47,565 nucleotides of DNA from Fidelibacterota bacterium (GCA_947476275.1 CANJPQ010000030.1:1-47565); one strand, 5' to 3'; shown: positions 15,929 through 26,845, counted from the stretch's first letter. A program made the numbers and translations. Notes: generated by a model not told the origin, from the sequence alone.

Positions 15929-17506
15929 TCAACTCTTGAACAGACCTATCGCCATGTTGGTCTGGATTGATTTGCGCACCCGCATGCTCATTTCATTGCT
16001 GAGCACCGAATAGATATTGTGGGCGTCGCTGAGGGGGGCGCCAAGGTCGGGCGATTGGCGGGTGAATGTTTCCCGGCCGGCCAAGGTGGATTCAAGCTGT
16101 CGCGCGAGATAGGACGGCGCGGTGTAGTGGAAAGGTGTTGCGCGCAGCTCTTGATTCGAAGCGACGAGAAATACGTTTCTCACCGGCTCCTTATCCGACG
16201 GGTCGGAAAAGTAGGCCATATTGGCGAAGGCCGCATGAACCGTTGCCAGGATGGCATTGCGCACCTCGGGATGCTCCCGGTCCTCGAACGCGTTCATCAC
16301 GATCACCGCATTTTCCGTTCCGCACTGTTGGAGGGAGCGGAAGAATTCCTTCGACAGCAAGTAGTCCGGCACGCCGTCGCCGTGGAACATGTCGAACACG
16401 ATTGCGTCGAAACGGCCTTTGCAATCGCGCACGAATGTCCGCGCGTCCTGAACATGGGTGACTCGGCCGTCTTCGCGGAAGCCAAAATATCGCTTCGCGA
16501 TATCGAGTGAGTCCGGATTGATCTCGACAATTTCCGCGTGGTAGCGGGGCGGCGGAAAGTCCATCGGCACAAGGCCCGCCGCCAGCCCAAGGAAAAGGAT
16601 GTTCTTGGAGTCCGGCGCGTATTGGCTCAGCAAGGCCGACAGCATATGGGGAAACAAGGCAATGCTTCTGCCGTCGCCAACCTGCACGGCATCCTGAATG
16701 ATGCCGTCATTGATGTAGAACCGATACCTAGCGGGCCCCATTCCGACCTCGGCGACCTTGATCGAGCCGAAGATCGAATGACGTTCGTCCAGGATCGTCC
16801 ATTGCCGCCCATCCGGGCCCGCGAACTGATCGACCGGGAACACGTACTCCTGAACCAACAGCCCCGCGCTCAGCGCGACGGCCACGGCAGCGAAAATCCA
16901 TGATTTCAAATGGGCTCGGAAGCCGGAGAGGCAAATCCAGGACCCGGCGCATGCGACCAGCGCGGTCGCCAGCGAAAACAGCAACAGGCCCTTGGTATTG
17001 CTGAAAAGCGGGATGACCAGAAACGCCGTCAGCACCACGCCCGCGACAGATCCCAACGTGCTGACAAAAAACACGCGACCGGCGCCAGCGTCGCCGTTCT
17101 CGTTCTCGCCGGTCTTGGTCAACACGATGACGAACGAATTCAGCGCAGAAAAGAGCAACAACGGTGCCGCCATGAGGATGATCGCAGCGAGAAGGCTCCC
17201 CAGCACCAAATGCAAATTCATCAGCGCGGGAAAAATCCGCGGATAAAGCGCGGCCGACAGCGCCAGCGCCATCGACGCGATACTTAGGTAAAGAAGGAAG
17301 GTGACCCGAAGCCGATCCGGGGTCGACCGCCGCGCGACGACACCACCGAGGAAGTATCCGGCGGCGAGGCCCAGGAGCGTGATGCTCAGAATGCTCGCCC
17401 ATATGTACAGGCTCACGCCGAAGTAGGGCGTGAGGATCCGGGACGACAGGACCTCGACCCCCAGGACGATGGCGCCGGTGATCGCTATGGCGATAGTGTA
17501 GAACAT
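15929..17506 (-). CDS. Membrane protein with degenerate spermidine-synthase-like domain
   Basis: This 525-residue protein has about seven hydrophobic helices in residues 1-230, starting ITGAIVLGVEVLSSRI, followed by a soluble SAM-type domain at about 250-470. The layout matches fused MFS/spermidine-synthase-like proteins. The signature INDGIIQDAVQ is present. The GGGDG loop of real aminopropyltransferases is GLAAG here (ILFLGLAAGLVP), and the catalytic DSSDP region reads DMFHGDG. Polyamine synthesis is therefore unlikely; another methylthio- or methyl-transfer role, or a transport-linked function, is open. It starts 238 bp from the tRNA-Val terminator. No promoter is obvious in the gap. Confidence 0.8.
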   Translation of the reverse strand: MFYTIAIAITGAIVLGVEVLSSRILTPYFGVSLYIWASILSITLLGLAAGYFLGGVVARRSTPDRLRVTFLLYLSIASMALALSAALYPRIFPALMNLHLVLGSLLAAIILMAAPLLLFSALNSFVIVLTKTGENENGDAGAGRVFFVSTLGSVAGVVLTAFLVIPLFSNTKGLLLFSLATALVACAGSWICLSGFRAHLKSWIFAAVAVALSAGLLVQEYVFPVDQFAGPDGRQWTILDERHSIFGSIKVAEVGMGPARYRFYINDGIIQDAVQVGDGRSIALFPHMLSALLSQYAPDSKNILFLGLAAGLVPMDFPPPRYHAEIVEINPDSLDIAKRYFGFREDGRVTHVQDARTFVRDCKGRFDAIVFDMFHGDGVPDYLLSKEFFRSLQQCGTENAVIVMNAFEDREHPEVRNAILATVHAAFANMAYFSDPSDKEPVRNVFLVASNQELRATPFHYTAPSYLARQLESTLAGRETFTRQSPDLGAPLSDAHNIYSVLSNEMSMRVRKSIQTNMAIGLFKS

Positions 17507-17744
17507 GACCCGCGCAAATGAGTGAGGTGGTGGACGAATGAGCTGCGATCGCGGTTTTCGCTCGGCTCACGCCGCGTGATCGAATTCGAATGATAGTTGA
17601 GCATCGGATTTTCGACCAGCATTGAGCGCACCGGCCGCGCGCGGTTCCGTCCTCTCGGCGCAATCGGCTTGCCACGGCGCGCCGTATTCAACGGCGTTGC
17701 GGCGGCTTCAAAACGCTTAGAGCGGTGCATCGCCCCCAAACGAC

Positions 17745-17770
17745 AAGAGCCGCGGTTTCCCGCGGCTCTT
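17745..17770 (-). terminator. Terminator of tRNA-Val
   Basis: An 11-bp perfect stem (AAGAGCCGCGG with a 4-nt loop) begins 15 nt after the tRNA 3' end on the minus strand. A T-containing run (CTTGTCGTTT) follows. Confidence 0.8.
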
Positions 17771-17785
17771 AGTCATTTGAGAGAA

Positions 17786-17860
17786 TGGTGGGCGATACAA
17801 GGATTGAACTTGTGACCCCACCCGTGTGAAGGGTGTGCTCTACCGCTGAGCTAATCGCCC
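17786..17860 (-). tRNA. tRNA-Val(CAC), CCA encoded
   Basis: The minus strand gives a 75-nt cloverleaf. The 7-bp acceptor stem is GGGCGAT/ATCGCCC, and the D arm contains AGCTCAGCGGTAGAGC. The anticodon stem is CACCC/GGGTG with loop TTCACAC (anticodon CAC, so codon GUG), and the T arm contains TTCAATC. Discriminator A and CCA follow directly. All arms pair. A promoter and terminator frame it as a single-tRNA transcript. Confidence 0.97.
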
Positions 17861-17915
17861 GTCGCAAGGCCAAGGGGCGCGTTGTTAAGGCGTCCCGGGT
17901 GTGCGAGGAACCCGG

Positions 17916-17944
17916 GTTCTAAAGAGGGCAGGGGACGACGTCAA
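17916..17944 (-). promoter_or_regulatory. Promoter of tRNA-Val
   Basis: On the minus strand TTGACG (17939-17944), a 17-bp spacer and TAGAAC (17916-17921) lie 55 bp upstream of the tRNA. CCCGGG copies (17911-17916 and 17895-17900) can pair in the 5' leader. Confidence 0.65.
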
Positions 17945-18150
17945 CCGCCCGGCGCGCGCGGCTCCGGGATGGGCGGCCCCGGTCCGGCGGCGTGCGGCAT
18001 GCGAGAACCGGTCCCAAGTCCACTTTTGCACTGAACCCCTTGCTCTATGACACTTTTTTCAGCCGCCAGCGTTACCCCAGCCGCAACCACTCCTTTTCCA
18101 GGCGCGGGCCCCGTGCCATTTTTGCGATCACCTCGGTAGTCCCCCGCCCC

Positions 18151-19572
18151 ATGGCCAAATCCAACAGCTCAAAAACGCCCGCCGCCGCCAAAAAGGCCGC
18201 TCCCGTCGGATCCGGCCGCCCGACCGCCGCCATTGTCCTGGCCGCTGGCCAGGGCACCCGCATGAAGTCGCGCCACCCCAAAGTGATGCACAAGGTGGCC
18301 GGGCGCACCCTCGTCGGCCACGTGCTGGCGACACTGAAGGACGAAGCCGTCAGGCCGGTCGTGGTCGTGATCGGCCCGGACATGGGGCCTGTCGCCAAGG
18401 CGGTCGCCCCCCATAAGACTGTGGAGCAGACCGAACGGCTCGGCACCGGCCATGCCGTGTTGCAGGCCCACGGCGCTTTGCGCGGGTTCGAGGGCGACGT
18501 CCTGATCGTCTACGGCGATACCCCATTCGTCACGGCGGCCACCTATGCCCGCATGCGTGCGGCCCGCGCCGGGAAGAAGCCGCCGGCCATCGTCGTGCTT
18601 GGGTTTGAGCCGAAGGATCCCGGTGGCTACGGCCGCCTTGTCGTTGGCAAGAAGGGCCTGGAGCGTATCGTCGAGGTCAAGGATGCCTCGCACAAGGAGC
18701 GCAAGATCCGCCTGTGCAACTCCGGCATCATGCTGGTGGATGCCGCGGTGCTATGGCGACTCCTGCCGAAGGTGACGAACAAGAACGCCAAGGGCGAGTT
18801 TTATCTCACCGATCTCGTCGGGTTGGCGCGCAAAGCCAAATTCACCTGCGCGGTGGTCAACGGCGATGAGGACGAACTGCTCGGCATCAACAGCCGCGCC
18901 GAACTCGCCGAGGCCGAGGCCTTGCTGCAGGGGCGCATGCGCCGCGCCGCGCTGGAGAACGGCGCCACCCTCACGGACCCCAGCACGGTCTATTTCAGCG
19001 CCGATACCGTCGTCGGGCAGGATGTGGAGATCGGTCCCTTCGTCGTGTTCGGCCCAGGCGTCGTTGTCGCAGATGAGGCGGTCATCAAGGGCTTCTGCCA
19101 TATCGAGGGCGCCTCTATCGCGCGCCGCGCCGTTGTCGGTCCCCATGCGCGCCTGCGGCCGGGGGCGGAGATCGGCCCCGATGCCCACGTCGGCAATTTC
19201 GTCGAGATCAAGAACGCGGTGCTGGAGCAGGGTGCCAAGGTCAACCATCTGACATACGTCGGCGATGCGCGCGTCGGGCCCGCCGCCAACATCGGCGCGG
19301 GCACCATCACCGCCAATTACGACGGCTTCAATAAGTCCTTCACCGATATCGGCGCAAAAGCCTCTATCGGCTCCAATTCGGTTCTTGTCGCGCCGGTGAA
19401 GATTGGCGACGGCGCCATCGTCGCCGCCGGCGCGGTGGTGCGCAAAGACGTGCCCGCCGATGCCCTGGCGGTCAACGAAGGCGGCCAGAAGAACCTGGCC
19501 GGTTTCGCGCCGCGCTACCGCGCAAAGAAGAAGGCCGAGAAGGCCGCGCGCTCGGCCCGGAGGAAGACGTGA
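18151..19572 (+). CDS. glmU: Bifunctional GlmU (GlcNAc-1-P uridyltransferase / GlcN-1-P acetyltransferase)
   Basis: This 473-residue cytoplasmic enzyme makes UDP-GlcNAc for peptidoglycan and lipopolysaccharide. The N-terminal nucleotidyltransferase opens with LAAGQGTRMKSRHPKVMHK. The C-terminal acyltransferase is a left-handed beta-helix with hexapeptide repeats, including NFVEIKNA, NIGAGTITANYDG and AGAVVRKDVP, at about 260-445. The ATG at 18151 is chosen because the family start lies about 25 residues before the AAG motif. The preceding 53 codons are not family-like, and no clear Shine-Dalgarno is present, so initiation may be on a leaderless or weak site. An Ala/Lys-rich N-terminal extension of about 20 residues is unusual. 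glmS follows after 59 bp. Confidence 0.95.
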   Translation: MAKSNSSKTPAAAKKAAPVGSGRPTAAIVLAAGQGTRMKSRHPKVMHKVAGRTLVGHVLATLKDEAVRPVVVVIGPDMGPVAKAVAPHKTVEQTERLGTGHAVLQAHGALRGFEGDVLIVYGDTPFVTAATYARMRAARAGKKPPAIVVLGFEPKDPGGYGRLVVGKKGLERIVEVKDASHKERKIRLCNSGIMLVDAAVLWRLLPKVTNKNAKGEFYLTDLVGLARKAKFTCAVVNGDEDELLGINSRAELAEAEALLQGRMRRAALENGATLTDPSTVYFSADTVVGQDVEIGPFVVFGPGVVVADEAVIKGFCHIEGASIARRAVVGPHARLRPGAEIGPDAHVGNFVEIKNAVLEQGAKVNHLTYVGDARVGPAANIGAGTITANYDGFNKSFTDIGAKASIGSNSVLVAPVKIGDGAIVAAGAVVRKDVPADALAVNEGGQKNLAGFAPRYRAKKKAEKAARSARRKT

Positions 19573-19631
19573 GCGACGCGCAGGCGTTGTCTGCGTTGTG
19601 TTCCCTGACGAACTGGTTACGAGGCTAAGGC

Positions 19632-21455
<1,824 letters not shown>

Positions 21456-21538
21456 GCGCCGGCCGTTCCAGCGCCCTCTATACTCGACGCTTCAGCGAGC
21501 AAGGGTCGATCGATAGGCCGTTGCCTAACAACAAGTGG

Positions 21539-21558
21539 ACCCCGGCCTTCGCCGGGGT
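21539..21558. repeat. Dispersed GTC...CCAG hairpin, member 1
   Basis: ACCCCGGC, loop CTTC and GCCGGGGT form a perfect 8-bp stem, followed by GAC. This is the very common alphaproteobacterial intergenic repeat that is often mistranslated as TPAFAGVT. It lies between glmS and the membrane protein gene and should not be read as part of the latter. Confidence 0.75.
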
Positions 21559-21571
21559 GACAGCTTGTGCT

Positions 21572-22390
21572 ATGGCGAGGGCAGAGGACCTCACGTTGCT
21601 TCTTACCACCGCGCTTCTCATCAAGATTGTCTGCTCCATCCTGGTCGCGCTCATTGCGATCTATGCGGCGGAGCATTTGGGCCCCGTCTGGGGCGGAATG
21701 ATCGCGGGCATTCCCTCCACCGTCGGTCCCGCCTACATCATCCTCGCCATCGACTACGGCGACGCTTTCGTCGCCGACAGCGCGCTCGCCAGCGCTGCGG
21801 CGATGGTGGCGACATTTCTGTTTCCGACCGCGGCGGCGCTCGCCGCGCGACGCGTCAATCCCTGGTTCGTTCTGCCGATCACCTGGGCGGTGTGGGCCAC
21901 CGCAGCCGTGGCGGTGAAAGCCGTGACATGGACCCTGCCGCTCGCTGTTGGCGCCAATCTCGTCGTCTTCATTGCGGCGGTCGCCGCCACGCACCGCATC
22001 GCGACGGAGCCGGTGGAGGTGCCCGCGGTCGTGCGCCGCTGGTACGACTTGTTCCTGCGCGCCATTCTTGCCGGCTGTTTTGTTGGCTTCGTCACGGCGG
22101 CCTCGGCAGTCCTCGGTCCCACAATGGCCGGCATCCTCACCATGTTCCCGATCGTGTTTTCGACCCTGTGCGTCATTTTGCTCAGCCGCATGGGCCCGCA
22201 CGTCGCCGCGGCCACCTTCGCGAACTGTATCTGGCCCATGCTGCCCTTGCCGCTCGCCCTGGGATTGGTCCATATGACGGCGGTACCTTGGGGCTCGGCG
22301 ATTGCGCTTAGCCTTGGGCTCGCTATCTGTATCGGGTGGAACGCCGCGCTGATCCTGTGGCGCCATACGCGTCCCGCCCCAGCTCTCTGA
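21572..22390 (+). CDS. Integral membrane protein, unknown function
   Basis: This protein of about 272 residues has eight or nine hydrophobic segments, separated by short loops such as ARRVN and HRIATEPVEVP. I do not recognise the family. The frame is open to 21521, but those codons translate the hairpin repeat and are not protein. ATG at 21572 is one choice. A TTG at 21596, with AGAGGA 7 nt upstream, has a better ribosome site and would start directly at the first helix. It lies 11 bp before the glutathione reductase gene and is probably co-transcribed with it. Symmetry between its two halves (both contain GPxxxGILT/GIPSTVGP-like turns) hints at a transporter or channel, but this is only inference. 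Confidence 0.7.
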   Translation: MARAEDLTLLLTTALLIKIVCSILVALIAIYAAEHLGPVWGGMIAGIPSTVGPAYIILAIDYGDAFVADSALASAAAMVATFLFPTAAALAARRVNPWFVLPITWAVWATAAVAVKAVTWTLPLAVGANLVVFIAAVAATHRIATEPVEVPAVVRRWYDLFLRAILAGCFVGFVTAASAVLGPTMAGILTMFPIVFSTLCVILLSRMGPHVAAATFANCIWPMLPLPLALGLVHMTAVPWGSAIALSLGLAICIGWNAALILWRHTRPAPAL

Positions 22391-22401
22391 AGAGGCTTCC
22401 C

Positions 22402-23781
22402 ATGGCGAAGTACGACTACGACCTCATTACCATCGGCGCCGGCTCTGGCGGTGTGCGGGCCTCGCGGCTGTCGGGCAAATACGGCGCCAAGGTCGCCGTC
22501 GTCGAGAACAGCCGCGTCGGCGGCACTTGCGTCATGCGCGGCTGCGTGCCCAAGAAGCTGCTGGTTTTCGGCGCCCACTTCGCCGCCCATTTCGAGGACG
22601 CCGTCGGCTACGGCTGGACCGTAGACGAAGCGACCCACGATTGGGGCGCGATGATCGCCGCCAAGGACAAGGAACTCGACCGTCTCCAAGGCGTCTACAA
22701 CCGCATGCTGCGCGACGCCAATGTTGAGGTGATCGCCGGGCGCGGCGTATTGGGCGACGCACACACGGTCGAGGTCAACGGCAAGCGCCTGACGGCGGAG
22801 AAGATTCTGATCTCCACCGGCGGCTGGCCGGTGGTGCCGGACTTCCCAGGCAAGGAACACGTCATCACCTCCAACGAGGCGCTGGATCTGAAGGAGCGCC
22901 CCAAGCGCATCGTGATCTTCGGCGGCGGCTTCATCGCCGTCGAATTCGCCGGCATCTTCGCGGCCCTCGGCTCGGAGGTGCACATCGTCATCCGCGCCGG
23001 CCAGATCCTGCGCGGCTTCGACGAGGACGTGCGCGCCACCCTCGCGAGCGAACTTGAGAAGCAGCACATCAAGATCCTGCGCGACAGCACCATTCGCTCC
23101 GTCGAGCCCTGCGCCGACGGCAGCTATTCCGTCATGCTCAACATGGGCGAGGAGATTAAAGCCGACAAAGTCATGTTCGCCACCGGCCGCGCGCCCAACA
23201 CCGCCAACCTCGGCCTCGAAGCGGCCGGCGTGAAGCTCAATGCCCGCAACGCCGTCGCGGTCGATGCGGACAGCCGGTCGAGCGTGGAGAACATCTTCGC
23301 CATCGGCGACGTCACCGACCGCATCAATCTCACCCCCGTCGCCATCAACGAAGGCCGCTGCTTCGCGGAGACCTTCTTCAATAACAACCCGATGCAGATG
23401 GATCACGCCAACGTGCCCTCGGCGGTGTTCACCCATCCGCCGGTGTCGGTGGTCGGTCTCACCGAAGAGCAGGCGCGCAAGAAGCACAAGGTGCGCATCT
23501 TTATCTCGCGCTTCAAGCCGATGGTGCACACCCTGTCCGGCCGCGACGAACGCACCATGATGAAGCTGATCGTCGACAAGGCGACCGACAAGGTACTCGG
23601 CTGCCATATGGTCGGCGAGGACGCGCCGGAGATCATTCAGGGCCTTGCGGTTGCCATCAAGTGCGGTGCGACCAAGGCGCAGTTCGATTCCACTGTCGGC
23701 ATCCACCCGACCGCGGCGGAGGAGTTCGTCACCATGCGCGACGCGCTCCCCGACAAAGAGCCCGCCACGAAGGAAATGTAA
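22402..23781 (+). CDS. gor: Glutathione-disulfide reductase
   Basis: This 459-residue flavoenzyme reduces GSSG with NADPH and keeps the cytoplasm reduced. The FAD-binding GAGSGGVRASR is at 12-22 and the redox pair is Cys43/Cys48 in GGTCVMRGCVPKK. The NADPH fold contains GGGFIAVEFAGIF, followed by the Arg pair in VIRAGQILRGFD that selects NADPH over NADH. The C-terminal active-site His is near 435 in GIHPTAAEE. The ATG at 22402 is the family start, with AGAGG upstream; an upstream in-frame start would overlap the membrane gene. An SDR follows 3 bp after the stop. Confidence 0.95.
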   Translation: MAKYDYDLITIGAGSGGVRASRLSGKYGAKVAVVENSRVGGTCVMRGCVPKKLLVFGAHFAAHFEDAVGYGWTVDEATHDWGAMIAAKDKELDRLQGVYNRMLRDANVEVIAGRGVLGDAHTVEVNGKRLTAEKILISTGGWPVVPDFPGKEHVITSNEALDLKERPKRIVIFGGGFIAVEFAGIFAALGSEVHIVIRAGQILRGFDEDVRATLASELEKQHIKILRDSTIRSVEPCADGSYSVMLNMGEEIKADKVMFATGRAPNTANLGLEAAGVKLNARNAVAVDADSRSSVENIFAIGDVTDRINLTPVAINEGRCFAETFFNNNPMQMDHANVPSAVFTHPPVSVVGLTEEQARKKHKVRIFISRFKPMVHTLSGRDERTMMKLIVDKATDKVLGCHMVGEDAPEIIQGLAVAIKCGATKAQFDSTVGIHPTAAEEFVTMRDALPDKEPATKEM

Positions 23782-23784
23782 GCG

Positions 23785-24579
23785 ATGAAAATCGATCTCA
23801 CCGGCAAGCGCGCCATCGTCACGGGCTCCACCGCCGGCATCGGCTATGCCATTGCGCTGGGGCTCGCCGCCGCCGGGGCCGAGGTCGTCATCAATGGCCG
23901 CACGCAAGCCCGGGTGGAGGCCGCCATCGCCGCGATCAAGCAAGCCGTTCCAGCCGCAAGCTTGCGCGCCGCGGCGGCGGATGTGGGCACGGCGGAGGGC
24001 TGCGCCGTCCTCGTCAAGGCGGTGCCGGCTTGCGACATCCTAGTGAACAACGCCGGCATCTTCGCGCCGCGCGCCTTCGAGGAAATCACCGACGCCAACT
24101 GGATGCACACGCTTGAGGTCAACGTCCTCAGCGGCGTGCGCCTGTCGCGCGCTTATATCGGCGGCATGCGCGAAAAGAACTGGGGCCGCGTGGTGTTCAT
24201 CTCCAGCGAGTCCGGCCAGCAGATCCCGAAGGAGATGATCGACTACGGCGTCAGCAAAGCCGCCCAGATCGCCGTCGCCCGCGGTCTCGCGCAGCATCTC
24301 GCCGGCACCGGCGTGACCGTCAACACCGTCATGCCCGGCCCGACGCGCTCCGAAGGCGTGGAGACGTTTCTGGCCGATCTCTCCAAGCAGACCGGAAAAT
24401 CGCTCGCGGAGATCGAGGCGGACTTCTTCAAGTCCGTCCGCCCCACCTCGCTCATCCAGCGCTTCACCACCACCGAAGAGGTGGCGAACATGGTGGTCTA
24501 CGCCTGCTCGAAAGAGGCGTCCGGCACCACCGGCGCGCCTTTGCGCGTCGACGGCGGCGTCGTGCAGTCGATCGTCTAA
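23785..24579 (+). CDS. SDR-family oxidoreductase
   Basis: This 264-residue classical short-chain dehydrogenase has the TGSTAGIG loop at 13-20, NNAG at 88-91 and the Ser141, Tyr154, Lys158 catalytic set. Arg39 after the second strand (VINGRT) suggests NADP(H). The gene begins 3 bp after gor, so the two are one transcript. The C-terminal stretch (SVRPTSLIQRFTTTEEVAN) is shared with many 3-oxoacyl-ACP reductase-like SDRs of unknown substrate. It overlaps the convergent solute-binding protein gene by 4 bp, both stops using CTAA. Confidence 0.88.
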   Translation: MKIDLTGKRAIVTGSTAGIGYAIALGLAAAGAEVVINGRTQARVEAAIAAIKQAVPAASLRAAAADVGTAEGCAVLVKAVPACDILVNNAGIFAPRAFEEITDANWMHTLEVNVLSGVRLSRAYIGGMREKNWGRVVFISSESGQQIPKEMIDYGVSKAAQIAVARGLAQHLAGTGVTVNTVMPGPTRSEGVETFLADLSKQTGKSLAEIEADFFKSVRPTSLIQRFTTTEEVANMVVYACSKEASGTTGAPLRVDGGVVQSIV

Positions 24580-26096
24580 TCCCCAGCCTGCTTCGCTGTC
24601 AGCCCCACGCGATCGAGCAGGATCGTGTCCTGCGCATGGGCATAGCCCTGCACGCGCGGCGACAGGCCGTCGAACTCCACGTCCTGCCACAGCAGCAATC
24701 CCGGCGGACTGCGCTGTTCGTACGCGGCGACTTCACCGTAAAGCCGCCGCCGTGCCTCGACATCCTGCTCCGCGATCGCGCGGCGCAGCAGCGGCAACAG
24801 TTCCGGGTCGCAGTGATAGGGCGCGCGCCCCGTCGCCAGGCCCAGGCAGGCGCGGAACCGATAGTCCGTCATCGCATCCAGTCCGCGCGTGTACATGTTG
24901 AACATGTTGGTGGTCCAGGTGCCGGCGAACATTGTCTGGTTCAGCTTCACCGCCGGCTCCGTGCGCAGTTCCAGCGCCACGCCGACCTTCCCCAGGTCGG
25001 CGGCGATCTGCTGGTAGTACAGAGCATCCGACCCGCGCCCGACCGAGGTCGTCATCGCAAGCTTCAGTCCGTTGGGGAATCCCGCTTCGCTCAACAGCCG
25101 CTTCGCCGCAGCTGGATCGTAGGGCAGGGGCTCCAGGGCCGCGTTGTAGCCGAACGATCCCCGCGCCGCGAACTGGCTCGCCTGTGCCGTCGTCCCCTTC
25201 AGCACCTGCCGCACGATCGCTTCGCGATTGACCGCCATCGTCAGCGCGCGGCGCACCCGCGCATCCCGCACCGGCGACATCGGGTCTGTGGTCACGAAGC
25301 CCAGGAAATGCACCAGCGTCGATGGGCGGGCGTGAAACACGAAGCCTGCGGCGGTGACCGCCGCCTCGTCTTCGGGCGCCAGGCTCAGCGCGATGTCGAT
25401 AGCGCCGGAGGTCAAGGCCTGCACGCGCGATGTTGCATCCGCCACCTGCAGGATCTGCAAAGCGTCCACGCGCGGCCGCCGCCACGATTGGCTGTTGGCG
25501 CGCAGCGTCATCGCGTTGCTGGTCCGCGCGGTGGCGACGAACGGTCCGGTGCCGATGGCGGTGCGATAGGTCTCGCGCGTCAACGTCTGCCAGTGCTTGG
25601 GCGCCGGAATGCGCCACAGGGCGGCATGCAGTGGGAACAGCGGGTCCGGCTCGCTCAAGCGCACGCGCGCCGTCAGCGCATCCACCGCCTCGGCGCCGAC
25701 GACCTGATACAGCATGCTGCCCACCGTCTCGGTACGGCCCGCCACCGTCGCCATGTGCTGCGCCGACACCACCAGCGCCTCGGCCGTCAGCGGCTCGCCG
25801 TTGGAGAACACGATCCCCGGGCGCAGACGCACCAGCCACGACGTGGGCGATTCCAGCGTCCAGCTGGTCGCAAGCGCCGGCGTCACGGTGCCGGCCTCAT
25901 CCACCGCCGTCAGCGCATCGAAGATCGCCTGGGCGGGCGTGGCGATGGGCTGGGAAATATCCTGATAGGGGTTGCCGGCGTTGCCGGTGATCAGGCTCAC
26001 CCCCACCCGCAGCGTCGCCGCCCCAGCCGGGTCGGCGCCCAGCAATAGGCTCATCGCCAGCACGATGGCGCGGGTCGGCGGCGCGCGACGTTTCAT
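24576..26096 (-). CDS. Family-5 solute-binding protein, orphan paralogue
   Basis: This exported protein of about 506 residues has signal peptide MKRRAPPTRAIVLAMSLLLG with cleavage near AGAA. Its SBP_bac_5 fold is indicated by WLVRLRPGIVFSNGEPLTAE and IGTGPFVATA. It is clearly homologous to the protein at 7596-9101; SNGEP-TAEALVVS, TETVGS and a matching C-terminal LYGEVAAYEQRSPPGLLLWQ versus LYRETLQREYDDPPGLFLW are shared. The ATG at 26096 has GGGGACC upstream; the longer frame is not signal-like. No ABC permease or ATPase is nearby. The response-regulator gene is divergent from it. Ligand is unknown. Confidence 0.88.
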   Translation of the reverse strand: MKRRAPPTRAIVLAMSLLLGADPAGAATLRVGVSLITGNAGNPYQDISQPIATPAQAIFDALTAVDEAGTVTPALATSWTLESPTSWLVRLRPGIVFSNGEPLTAEALVVSAQHMATVAGRTETVGSMLYQVVGAEAVDALTARVRLSEPDPLFPLHAALWRIPAPKHWQTLTRETYRTAIGTGPFVATARTSNAMTLRANSQSWRRPRVDALQILQVADATSRVQALTSGAIDIALSLAPEDEAAVTAAGFVFHARPSTLVHFLGFVTTDPMSPVRDARVRRALTMAVNREAIVRQVLKGTTAQASQFAARGSFGYNAALEPLPYDPAAAKRLLSEAGFPNGLKLAMTTSVGRGSDALYYQQIAADLGKVGVALELRTEPAVKLNQTMFAGTWTTNMFNMYTRGLDAMTDYRFRACLGLATGRAPYHCDPELLPLLRRAIAEQDVEARRRLYGEVAAYEQRSPPGLLLWQDVEFDGLSPRVQGYAHAQDTILLDRVGLTAKQAGD

Positions 26097-26389
26097 AGGT
26101 CCCCAGGGCTCACGGACGTCTCCGTCGCCGGCAGCGTAAACCACGCCACGCCCGACTCGCGATCTCGCCGTTAACAGGCCCGTTATTAACCACACGGCCA
26201 ATCAGGAAAAGATATATCTAAAGTTGCGTTCGGCTCGCGCATGGCGCGAAAAAGTGCCCGTAATTCGAACATTTCTAACACTTTTCCCCGTATTGCGCCC
26301 CAAAGCTGAACGCGACGCCGCGCGTTAACACTTTGGCGAGTACCACGCCCTACGCCTCGGTCATTAACCAGTCACGAGCCCGCCGCCCA
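26097..26389. promoter_or_regulatory. Divergent promoter region with a GATATATC site
   Basis: This 293-bp AT-richer gap lies between the solute-binding protein and response-regulator starts. The palindrome GATATATC occurs at 26211-26218; the same octamer occurs twice upstream of the TonB receptor at 27930. TATATC is also used as a -10 box elsewhere in this window, so the octamer may simply be part of a promoter. Scattered TTAA half-sites are present, but none has CtrA-type spacing. Confidence 0.4.
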
Positions 26390-26845
26390 ATGCTCCAAGA
26401 TCTCCGGTTCCTTGTTGTCGACGACGACCTCACCGCCACCGAAGGCGTCAAAGCCTTGCTCAAGAAGCTTGGGGTACGGCATGTCCATACCGCGATCTCC
26501 GGCGGTGAGGCCTTGGAACTCCTGACCGGCAAGAAGTACCACTTCGACTGCGTGATCACCGACGTGCACATGCCCATGGGCAACGGCCTTGAGCTTCTGC
26601 ACTACATCCGCACCTGCACGGTGGTGCGGAACTTCCGACCCGACATGCCGGTGGTGATGATGTCCGGCATGGCCTCCCCGAAAGTTGCATCCACGGCACG
26701 CATGCTCGACGTCAGCGCGTTCCTGGTGAAGCCGTTCAGCGTTCACGCCCTGCAGAAGGCGGTCTTCGCCGCCCGCCGGCGCACGTTCCCCCTCGACTAC
26801 CGCCGCTACCTCGGCCTCGACGCGGAAGCGCTCCAGGTCGCCTAA
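26390..26845 (+). CDS. Single-domain response regulator (CheY-like receiver)
   Basis: This protein of about 151 residues is essentially only a receiver domain. The acidic pocket is DDD at 11-13, phosphorylation is at Asp58 in VITDVHMP, the switch residue is Ser92 in MMSGMA, and Lys114 is in FLVKPFS. The last 25 residues (RRRTFPLDYRRYLGL) are a short basic tail with no output domain. It would act by protein-protein contact in a phosphorelay. No histidine kinase is in the window. The ATG at 26390 gives a proper domain start, though the ribosome site is weak; a TTG at 26333 is the alternative. Confidence 0.88.
   Translation: MLQDLRFLVVDDDLTATEGVKALLKKLGVRHVHTAISGGEALELLTGKKYHFDCVITDVHMPMGNGLELLHYIRTCTVVRNFRPDMPVVMMSGMASPKVASTARMLDVSAFLVKPFSVHALQKAVFAARRRTFPLDYRRYLGLDAEALQVA

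Noticed and set aside
15024-17860. Genomic island inserted at the tRNA-Val 3' end
   Set aside because: The FkbM and spermidine-synthase-like genes lie on the correct side of the tRNA, but I found no repeat of the tRNA 3' end and no integrase.
19573-19631. glmS ribozyme or riboswitch
   Set aside because: The 59-bp glmU-glmS gap is too short and has no ribozyme features; that element belongs to Gram-positive bacteria.
21521-21571. N-terminal extension of the membrane protein reading WTPAFAGVT
   Set aside because: These codons translate a dispersed hairpin repeat that is commonly mis-annotated as protein.
21754-23943. 729-codon minus-strand open frame opposite gor
   Set aside because: It spans parts of three plus-strand genes with clear family matches, and its own sequence is low-complexity and His/Asp-rich.
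26161-26389. CtrA binding sites from TTAA half-sites near the response-regulator gene
   Set aside because: No pair has the required TTAA-N7-TTAA spacing.
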